NCBI GenBank assembly: GCA_013365365.1
Contig: JABVXU010000237.1
Location: 1-64,000 of the forward strand
DNA length: 64,000 nucleotides
Direction: 5' to 3'
From: Cruorifilaria tuberocauda
Taxonomy: Eukaryota; Nematoda; Chromadorea; Rhabditida; Onchocercidae
Under the pieces are notes generated by a model. The model was given only the letters and a program-made list of their open reading frames with translations, had not been told where the DNA came from and made no database searches. Of this stretch, positions 54,237 to 64,000 are shown one piece after another. A program made the translations under genes and the position numbers. Position 1 is the first letter of the stretch. Each line of letters starts with the position of its first letter.

Positions 54237-57200
54237 TTAGGACTGAATAATGGCAAGTATGAGTAATTAATTTCAACTTACATTCAAACAGTATGATTTC
54301 AAATTCAGACTGGATCTCCATTTTGAATAATTTAATTTCTAATTTCTGAGAAATATATCATATAGCATTTTCCTTTTACTTCAGGAAAAATTTCATCCAA
54401 TTTTCACATTATGCGATAAAATTTGTTATAACTGAAAGCTATAATTACAGCAAATCTTATCTCTACTCATTGTTAATTTCAACAAAGAAAAGTCCAAATT
54501 ATTGGAGAAAAATGGTTAGCATTTTATTGCTAAGCAAGAAAATGAGAGAAAAGTACTAATGAATAATATGAATTTCAATTAGAAAATTTTATTTGAAATA
54601 TTGGATAAATTATTTTAATTACATTTGAATTAAACACATATTAATTATCAACTTGGTTATATTCGCTCTTTATTATTAACTGAAAATCATTTTAATTATA
54701 TTAGTACTTCATTATGATTTAATTATCAATTAAAATATGTGGATTGAAATATTTTAATCTTTTTTTAACATTAAGTCTTTGTAGTTTGCGAAATATCAAT
54801 TCAAATATTTTACTTATATATTCATGTTTTACAATACTTAATAATTAATTATTAATTTAAAGATTGTTACTATTCATGAACTACTATTCTAATCGTATTT
54901 TAGGTCATTTGTTAATTCAAATAAATAATTATTATAAAATAGTGATGAAAAATGAAATAGAATACTGCCTATCAACGAAATGATCAGATATTTGAAAGGA
55001 GTGATGGGACAGGTGAAGGTGAAGCAGGATGGATCGAAATGATTTAAAGATTTCAGTGAGGGTACGAAGCATATTTCCTTCATTTTATGCGAGTCATAAA
55101 CAAAAAAAAGATTTCATGCAATGATTCATATTCTTATCAAGATGTTATCAATATCTTTGACTGTTGATTATCAGTAGTATATAATAATTCTCATATGTGA
55201 AAATACATTCATTTATATATCAAAACTTATATTAGCAATATTAGCAAAAGAAAGTTCTCAAAAAAAAGATAATTTTATGGATAATTGATAAGGAATAAAT
55301 TATAAAATATGTCAATTTTTGGTTAAAAAATATGATTAAAATTTCTTATATTTGAATAAGCGTCCATTCAATCCCATAACATAAATTTTAATTTAATACC
55401 AATGTATCTATCAAAAGTTACATGTCCGAGCAATCAATACTCGGACATAAATCATTCACAGCGATTTATTCAAATTACCCTCAGGAAATAAATCACTGAT
55501 AACATTGGATATTTTGTCTAAATGATCAATTCCCATATATTTCTCTATTGCTTTAGTTTATGCTTTAAAATTTTCGTTAAGTCTTCCTCCTCTAATTTTA
55601 TACAATTATTCATTATATTTAATTCTTTTCATGAATATTCTCATACTATTGATCTTATGATTTCTCCTTTATCACTAAAGGCTAGTTTAGGTGCAAAACT
55701 GCAGCTTTCCTCGCTGTCAGTTCTGATTTGCATGTTCTACTTCCTCCATAATCGACAGGTGCAATAACCGGTATGATATCTAATCTCTCATTAAAAAATA
55801 ATGCAAAATATCTGATTGTGATAATCAAAAACATAAGCATCAAAGATACTTACTTACTCGTCCGTTTGGCATACTTCAAATAACATAGCAGAATTTGTTT
55901 GTTGAATGAAAATAAATATGAAATCGCAAAAAGAGTAAAACGCTAAGTATTAAATAAATTTTCCATTTCTTTCAATCATAAAATGTTTTAACAAAAAATG
56001 TAACTATTTATTATCAAAAAATGAACAGCAAAAAATATAAAGAAATAGATATCACATTGTTCGATTCACTGAATAACCTGGTTTTTGGTTAATTCAGTAT
56101 CAAAGTTGGATGTTTCGTCAGTTTGAGTTGTCTTTGAAAGTTGTTTGTGGTTTTTATATTGCATGTTTGATATTTTTCTTTCGTTGTTTTGGTTTTTTTA
56201 ATTGCAAAAGATTACAATAAAATATGAGAAAATTAAATAAAACAGGAGGTTTACCGTTCATATATTCGTATATTTTACCAAAAAATTAAAAGAAAAATGT
56301 TTCAAAAAGCGGAATTTGCAATAAATCTTGGAGTTATACTTTACAAGAACAAAGGAACTTTAATTTTATATTGAAATAACAATAATAACGAAATTAACAA
56401 TAATTATAACGTTGGTAATGAATAGAGAATATGAATATATTTAAAATAACATGAAAACATAAAACAAAGAGGCAAAATTTTACGAATATGATTTTCCATA
56501 CATTTTTCCACTATTATCTTTGGCTATAGAAACAATTTTTCTTAATGTCTGGTCAAAATTTAATTGAATATGGCATATAGAAATAATAATTAACATGCCT
56601 TCCTATCCAGGTATTTAATCATATTTCAAAGTTTAAAAAATTTTATTCTAATTTTTTCAACTAAAATTATCTGATCCATTTGCTTATATGAAGAACTTAC
56701 ATGAAGAGCAAAATTATATAACTAAAATGAATGAAATGATACAAATTGACAAAGTTAACTCCTTGATGATACGGTAATAATTTATTGAAAGGATGTTTTG
56801 AATTTGTACACAGATATTTTTTTGGCTTAAATAATAAATATATTTGTAAAATGAAATGTTAAAAGTGGTTGATGAATATTTCAACAAAATACATATAAGC
56901 ATTTTCAAAAACAAAAGTAATTAAAGTTTACTAAAATATAAACAATTCAAGTGTTTTCAGCTAAAGAGCAACATTTCAAAGTGTTAAATTTTTAGTCTTT
57001 AGAAATGTAAACAAGATCTCCTGCAGCAATCAATAACATAATAATTTACAAGTGAAACTGACTCTATTTGGAAATATTACTTAATTGAAAAATCACATTT
57101 AGAATCACTTAACTAGACCAAAAATAGCCTAACCGTTAACTAATTGAATTTTCATTATACTGCAAAAACAAAATTCTAAACTTTTATGGTAATTAAGATA

Positions 57201-57588
57201 TATTAATATCAGTAAGTAAAAGTTAAGGCGTATGATTAATATAGTCATGGCACTAATAAATATTTAAATATTGGACGAAATAAAATAAATAAAAAATTAT
57301 TAAGCAAAAATGTATTGAGTTATTTGCAATATATGTTATTACTTTATAAAGCTTTATTAAGTTAAAAAATTATTAAGTAAAATAATGTAACGCATAGAGA
57401 ATTTTTGTAGTTGACATTTCTCACAAGAAAAATATTTTTTCATATATTACAAATAGTTACCATTGTTTTCAAATGTACAATATTGCACCTTAAATAATTT
57501 CATATATTCTTTTAAAATTACAATTATCAGTTAAATTTAGTTTTTTGATTCAATTAGTTGCAAATATGTTTTATTATATTAATTTCAG

Positions 57589-57712
57589 AAATGTTTGTCG
57601 ATGCCAATCGATTAGTCGATATCATCGCTATGGTACTACTTTTATAATTTTCTTATTAAATCCAATAGCTCTGTCAAATTCTTTCCCCACACCAAATCGT
57701 TCTTCTGATTAA
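57589..57712 (+). other. Possible terminal exon of an unknown gene
   Basis: A good acceptor (TTAATTTCAG) precedes 41 open codons ending in TAA: NVCRCQSISRYHRYGTTFII at the start and NSFPTPNRSSD at the end. No family is recognised and no upstream exon was found. A second frame after the same acceptor is also open briefly. Weak evidence. Confidence 0.2.
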
Positions 57713-60700
57713 TTTTAATCATTTTTCAATTGAATTGATTGAATTAGTAATATATATATCATTTATGGTCAAGTTTTAATACTTTAATATGAATATATAA
57801 ACAAATTGACCAAAATTCAACTTTTTTACCTTCTCATGTAAATTATGGCATAGTCGCATTATGGCGTATGTAAAAAATCATGCTAAATAATGTAAGTACA
57901 ACATATTTACGTCATAGCACGTGGAGTAACGTGGAACTGTTGTTGCATGCATTTTGAAAAATATGAATTACCTTGGTGATTATTCGAGAACGTACATTCT
58001 ATACAGAAATGTGTGCAGTAACTGAATAACAAAATTCGAACACAAATATGTACGTAACATCCGTCATTTCATGCTAACAAAATATGATTGAAATATTTAC
58101 AGATAAATTATAATGTAATATGTCAAAATTGATTTCCGATATCTTATTTATGAAGTTTAGTTTTGTAATGCTCAAAAAGAACTTCTGGAAATTATTTTAC
58201 ATTGAACGACTGATAGCTGTTGGCATGTTGGTTTTTTTTGATTAACTTAAATCCTCGTGCCCTACTATAGAACTAAGATAACTAATAGATATTTGGGCAG
58301 TTGACACTTGACTTAAGGCTCTAAAGCCTAACTGTGCTGTAAAAAAATAAAAGTGAAGTCAATGTTTAGCAAATTTTGCATCCTTCTGATTGACTTAAGC
58401 CTTTAAGCTAATTAATGACTTAAGAAGAGTAAAGCTTGTAAGAAGACACTGCCGCATAATTATTATTTTCTCAGTTTTTTTGGTTTTTTAATTTTTGTAA
58501 AATCATATACATCTTCTCAACTCAGTAATTATTTTTGAAAAGTAAAGATTGATATAAGAGTTAGATGTTAATTCAGTATTTTGCTGGTACAACTCGTAAC
58601 ATAAGTTTTTACTAAATTACAAAAAAGGCGACTATATTGTTACTGGGAATGAAATTGGAAATAAATCGACAAACTGATTGTAAATTTTTATTTGATATAA
58701 AGAAAAAAAGTAAATGCTATTAAAATAACAGTCACTATTAATCGCGATAATAATATTAGAAACAATTGCTATCCAGTTGATGACATAATTAATTTATTCC
58801 TTACTGCAAAATTATCATAACTCAACTTTCTACAGTTCAATTGTAATATTTGTTAAATAAATTGACAGATATTAAATGAAACTTGTTGAATCATTTATTT
58901 AATCAAATACAATAAATTAAAACAAGCAAACGAAAGAGCGTCCATTTAATTAATCGCTCAAAAAAAGCTTTTCAATAAAATTTACTTTTTATTTAATATT
59001 TTGTTCAAATGCAATTATAATTGTATCCATTTGTCAATTTTCCGCTTATTCTTTGTTTCTTTTCTACGATATAATTGCAATTTAAAAATTTGAATAGAAC
59101 ATTTCGGACATTTTTGCAACGTAATACAAGCTATTCATTAATTTTTTTATAATCATATTGTTTTAGATTAAAATCACGTTAGATTATTTATTGATAGAGA
59201 TATCTATTTTTGCTTTCATTTTCTTTGATCTTTTTAGACTTTTTTTTATTCGATTTTTTGATCATTCAATTTCTATATCAACTAATATTTTCAGATCATG
59301 ATTATGATATTTCATTAATATTTGAAGCAAAGTAAAGCAAAAAATTATCATTCGATCAGCAAGAATAATTTGACGGATTTCAACCATCACATGAGAACTG
59401 AGCAAGAGTAAATCTAAAACAAATACGCATAAAATAGCCATGCAAATGAAATATGATTTAATTGATTAAATTATGCAATTAGGATTTCAGCACGAAATGT
59501 GAACGAAATTAACAAATGAAATATTTCATTACGGATGTTTTATTTTAATTTAATTTTAATATAAGCTCTTATAAGCAATAGAATGAAAACACTGTTTTGA
59601 CAATCATAATATCAAAACCTAAAATTTTTAACGCTTTAGAGATTTTAATGCCTTTTTAAATGATTTCAGACGTGGTTTTAATACAGCCATCAATTTATAG
59701 ATATATAGTTTTCCTTCTTTTTTCTGGCTTGAAGAATATTTTATGATTTTTAGCATAATTCAAATTTCTGATACTTTCGTTTTTGTTTTATACATAAACT
59801 TCAAGTAATTTATTATAATTGCTACAATAAATGTCGCTTTGAGGAAAAAATTATAAGTTTGTTATTTATCCATTAAATTAATTTCAGTTCTATCTAAAAG
59901 CTTTCCAAACCTTTTTTCGGTTAATACTATCTTATCTTTAAGCAGGCAAATTATATTAATTAATAAATATTTAAATGATAATTGTAATGCATTCATAATG
60001 CATACATTATATAAATGTTGTAGAAAGGTCAACATTGCTATATGAAAAGTTAAAAGCAAAATTTACGAATAAATTAATTTTGTACTTATTTAATTTAAAT
60101 TATCCTTTTTTCTTATAAATGTCACCGACAATTCTGCTAATTTTGTTATGGAGGAATTATACTTGTGAGTGAAAGTTTGGCATAAAATAAATCAAGTATG
60201 CTGAAGCGTATAATAATTTTACGTACAATTTCACGTGTTTGAGATTGAAATACAAATCATTCAATCTGCCATTATTTTTTGCTAGTGAATAAAAATTAAA
60301 AAAATTTAATTTATGTTTGATTCACTTTTTCTGGCAAATTTAAAAATTTTTTGAATTTCTACAAAAATGATTACGGACGACTTAAGTGCAGAAATTATTT
60401 TGGGTAAAAAACACAAACCTTTAATCGAAAACTTTCAAGAAGAATAAGGTGACCAACTGAACTATAAAGTAAATAACAGGGATTAAACAATTTATACAAT
60501 AAGTTAAATTTTATTAATTCATGCATTAATTAATTTGCATTATTTGATTCCTCCATTTCTTTTTTCAGAAAAATTTATTTTAAATTTTCGACTTAAATTT
60601 TCATCTTTTTCGCCCAGAAATCTTCAGAAATCTCTGAAAAACTTTCACTGCAGATAAATAAAATCAAGATATGTGTGGAATGGAAAATATAAACAAACAA

Positions 60701-60966
60701 ATAAACGTACTACCAGAAAAAGAAAAATTGTAAAACTTTGCAAGTTTGAAAAAAGAATACAGCGATAGATAAATAGGTAAACAATCAGGTAGATAAGTCG
60801 AAGTTTTAGATGGATAGATTAATGTCAAAGGTAGATCTATAGATAAACTTTAAGTTGTGTAGGGAAATTTTTCAGCTTTCTGCTTGATTGGTTGAAGAAA
60901 AGAAATTCCTCTCTCGACTATCTGGACTAATTACCCTAGCAAGTCACACTTAATGGAATTATTTAC
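57713..60966. other. AT-rich intergenic stretch, no gene seen
   Basis: About 3.2 kb. A less AT-rich patch at 57840-58080 contains TTTACGTCATAGCACGTGG, which holds CRE-like and E-box-like strings, but nothing else suggests a promoter. The minus-strand ORF at 59862-60059 is unassigned. The repeat at 58309-58424 is listed separately. Confidence 0.35.
58309..58424. repeat. Recurring TGACTTAAG-based repeat with small hairpin
   Basis: TGACTTAAG occurs at 58309, 58391 and 58416. The first two copies continue similarly (GCTCTAAAGCCTAA and CCTTTAAGCTAA), and AGGCT/AGCCT can form a 5-pair stem in the first. Probably remnants of a tandem repeat. Confidence 0.5.
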
Positions 60967-61130
60967 CTCGCTTGATATCGTTCCTTGTACTTTTGTATTG
61001 GGACTGTCAGTCTTTTTTGTATTGGGATTGTCATCCAACGATTTGTTCTTATGCTGAATCGAAGCAGTCCTTCTTGTCGCTTCTGGAATTTCTTCGTCAT
61101 TGAATCTATTCACTTCGATGAGCTCTTGCA
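60967..61130 (-). CDS. Candidate internal exon of an unknown protein
   Basis: The exon runs from an ATTCCAG acceptor to a GAG/GTAAAT donor and is open for 54 codons in a GC-richer patch. It encodes a hydrophilic sequence: QELIEVNRFNDEEIPEATRR, then HKNKSLDDNPNTKK and SPNTKV, so the short unit PNTK occurs twice. The DNA just upstream (about 61131-61300) is also open on the minus strand in two frames (SGTSLPEFMIIRAPEHTKD in one), suggesting more coding sequence. The two parts can only be joined in phase through an implausibly short 35-base intron. No family is recognised. A plus-strand ORF overlaps the same bases. Confidence 0.35.
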
Positions 61131-64000
61131 CTGGAATCTTGGTGAGTTCTTAGCTCCAAATCCACCATCCTTGGTGTGTTCTGGTGCTCGAATGATCATG
61201 AATTCTGGCAGAGATGTCCCGCTCGAAATTCTCTCTCTCGTTCCCTCTGATCTTGATTCCTTGATACCTCTTCCTGTCCAAGGCTTTACGTTCTACATGG
61301 TTTCATCTGTTATGTGGTTATTAATAATAATAATAACAACTATGTAAATAATTTATACAGTAATTGGCTTGCCGACAGTTTGCACAAATAAATCATAGTT
61401 TTTCTTTTATCTCAAATTTACTAAAAAAATTTCAAAAATTTGCCATATTTCTGTCTAAATTTAGCTAGCATTGAATCCATACCCATGCTCTATAAGTAGA
61501 TAAAATGAAATTTTAGATAAATTAATAAGTATGAGGAAAATTTAAATAAGAAGATATACTGAAATTCAAATCAAAAAATCGATATTTACTTTTCTATAAT
61601 TTATCAATTTTTTTTCTTTATTTTTCCCTTTTCATGTCTGTTAGAAAGCATGAATAATAAGAAATTTCCAATGAAACTGTTCATTTTCTGTGTCATAAAG
61701 AATTGTATTAAATCGAAAAGCATAGAGAAGAGAATTGAAAGAAAATTCAAACGGGAAAATGATGATAGACTTTTAAAATTCATTTTTTGATTATTAAAAA
61801 GTTGAAAACAAAACAAAAGTTAAAAAAATGAAGGAATCATTATAATTAAAGGATATAAATTTTCACATTTATATACCTTTTTGTAAAAATTTTAGAAAAA
61901 ATGCATCTGTTATTAGTAAGGGAGTGAGAGAGAGGAAAACAGGAAGAGAAAATCATTAGGTTGTAATAAGGTGCACCATGAATACTTCTGCAATTAAGTT
62001 ATAATTTTTGATTGACAAATATTTTTTTTATTAAAATGTTTCATAAATTAAATTTTAAGAAGTTGCATCTTGCACTCAGCAATATTTTGAGATATTTATG
62101 CAGAATCCGGCATTAGCTTTTAAATTATCTATCATTTAATCATTGCATTTTTGTATTTATTTCTTAAATCCATTTGTTCATTCCATTCATTATTTACACT
62201 ATTAATTACTTAATTATTTGTTTGTGCATTTTTTGCTTACCTTTAATTTGCACTTATCACAGTATATAGCAACCAATCTCTTTTTAGTTCTTTTTTTAAA
62301 TGAAGTAATATTTATTGCTTCTCTTTTTCATCTGTCATAAAATCATCTGAAAACAAAATTAAAACCAGTCTTTGGGATATCTGAAATAGAAGAATTTAAA
62401 ATTGGAATTGAAATGAACCATCAATTTCATTGCAATGATAAATGTTTATCAACCCATTTTAATTCTTCATCAATTATCGTTAAGTAAACTTTGCTGTTGT
62501 TTCATGTTTTTTCTTATCTTTCCTCTGTTATCACTTCACTTATTCATTTCATTAAAATTTATAACTTTGTTTTATTCTTTTTCTTTCGTTCTAATCTTTT
62601 CTTAACATTAAACAAAAAAAAAGAAAGAAAGAAAAAACAAAATAAATGAACACTTAAGCGAACCATTCATTTCACCCGTAGCATGGTTTTTCAGATTGGA
62701 GTAGAATTAATAGTAGTTAATCGATTAAACGGACCAGCAGAATTGATTAATTAATTAATTAAATGAATAAAGCAATGGAATAGCTGAAATTGATTGGGGA
62801 TAAATAAATAAATAATAATGTGATTTACGGTTGTATAGATGAATTACTTACGGTATCGAAATTTGTAGTAAAAAAATTAAAATTAAAGAATTTGTTTGGA
62901 ATATTTTTCATAAGAATTTTGAAAACTGAACAATTTGAGTTGAGTTATTTTTTGCATAAATTGTATTGACATCACTTATTATCATTTCTTTGGTTATTCC
63001 GACAACAACAACAGCAGTTAAATGTCATCAATCGTAACTGCAAACGGTAATGATAATTGCTATTAATTTATAACTTCGCATGAAACGATGAGGTATCATA
63101 AATTGAAATTCAATTAACAAACGATTTTATTATCGTTTTTTTTTAGATATAATTTTTGCTATTAATTATTGTTTCTAACTTTTTCGTTATTTTTTTCCAT
63201 CCACTAAATGTAATCGAAAAATTATTAAGAAAGCAATTAGCGAATTGTTAATCGATTAATTTTGATACTTGTTAATTAAATATGGATGTAAATTAAATGA
63301 AAACTACGTGAATTTGTCCATTACAATATCCATGTAATAATCATTTATTGTTTTTTTTAATTAACAATTAAGAAGTTTTCCTTTTAAAGTTCAATCACAG
63401 CCTTACCAGTACAGCTGTTAAAATAAACTGTTTCGTCTTTATTTTCATATGATGTTGAAAAAATAGTTTGTTATTATCTTAATTAATAATAATTATGCAA
63501 TGCAATAAACATGAAAATGCGTAAATCGATGGAGATTAGTGAATTAGAAATTCCGATAATCAAATTAAAATTTGATTATTGTAAAAGGATATATCTGTAT
63601 GTATTGACACGTATAATTTTCAACTATATAATAAATAAGAAATGTTTATAAATTCGTATAATAATGCGCCATTTAATGGCGACAGTAATGTTAATATTAT
63701 CAGTAGTAATAGTGATAGTAATGACAGTTAAAATGGAATCAGAAGTGATGGCAACTATTAACATCTTGTCTAACTGGTTTTTTGTTAAAATTTTGCAGAC
63801 ATCACTCTGGAAAGAAAGCAAAGGAATGTTTCCAGCAGAATATGTCACAGCTTTGATAGCAACAATAATCATCAGCAGTTGTAGTAACTGTTACTGTTGT
63901 TGCAGTTCTAGTAATAGTATTTGTTATCATGGTAATATCATGATAGTAAAAAGTGTTGTATAGCAGTAAAGCAGTATTGTTGTTATTGCTGTTGTTGCAG
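61131..64000. other. AT-rich stretch ending in trinucleotide-like repeats
   Basis: The first 200 bases may hold more of the unknown minus-strand gene. The rest is AT-rich. From about 63660 to the window end the sequence drifts into imperfect AGTAAT and TTG/CTG repeats (it ends TTGCTGTTGTTGCAG), and long ORFs there are repeat translations on both strands. No exon is supported. Confidence 0.35.

Larger units (their letters stand above)
46372..57588. other. Gene-poor AT-rich stretch, upstream of the muscarinic receptor
   Basis: More than 11 kb without a supportable exon. The part just above 46371 should include the receptor promoter. ORFs at 48201-48401 (-), 50018-50200 (+), 51107-51298 (-), 52362-52547 (+), 54889-55083 (-) and 55522-55767 (+) lack motifs and splice partners. 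A GT-rich run lies at 50101-50160. ATGCAAAT occurs on the minus strand near 55730 inside a GC-richer patch. Otherwise only simple repeats, listed separately, are seen. Confidence 0.35.

Noticed and set aside
63624..63963. ORFs on both strands near the window end
   Set aside because: Both are translations of imperfect trinucleotide-like repeats with valine/isoleucine/threonine bias, and neither has a motif.

Overview
The window is AT-rich eukaryotic DNA from a nematode. Two things support this. The gene families are nematode-typical: a Sra-superfamily chemoreceptor, an NRF-6/NDG-4 acyltransferase, a GAR-3 muscarinic receptor and a group II PAK resembling worm PAK-2. The genes are cut into many short exons with TTTTCAG-type acceptors. 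Several start codons sit a few bases after a splice acceptor, as expected for spliced-leader trans-splicing. The composition and low gene density fit a clade III (filarial-type) worm, but that placement is inference. No bacterial operons, CRISPR arrays, tRNA or rRNA genes were seen.

Most exons are too short to stand out as long ORFs, so gene models were built by hand from splice sites, reading phase and family motifs. From left to right: (1) 1-4182, a diverged inverted repeat around a non-coding AT-rich spacer; (2) 6636-9368 (+), a secreted single-domain C-type lectin-like protein in five exons; (3) 13197-17136 (-), a group II p21-activated kinase with CRIB and kinase domains in at least 11 exons; (4) 20219-22173 (-), a seven-pass chemoreceptor in six exons; (5) 25397-30935 (+), an NRF-6-like multipass acyltransferase-3 protein in 15 exons, with one arm of an inverted repeat in intron 1 and the other arm 2 kb downstream; (6) 34145-35524 (-), a four-exon cystine-knot hormone subunit matching glycoprotein hormone beta-5 (thyrostimulin beta); (7) 37927-46371 (-), a GAR-3-type muscarinic acetylcholine receptor in 12-13 exons; (8) 46372-64000, a gene-poor stretch with simple repeats and two orphan candidate exons.

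The genes do not form an operon. Three encode signalling parts (a hormone subunit, a muscarinic receptor and a Rac/Cdc42 effector kinase), but adjacency alone does not show that they act together. The six main models close in frame, except that one joint in the third intracellular loop of the muscarinic receptor needs an unproven 35-base exon. One intron of that receptor appears to end in GG instead of AG. The hormone subunit is the most notable gene: its ten cysteines are spread over three exons, and the last two lie in a 15-codon terminal exon that is easy to miss.
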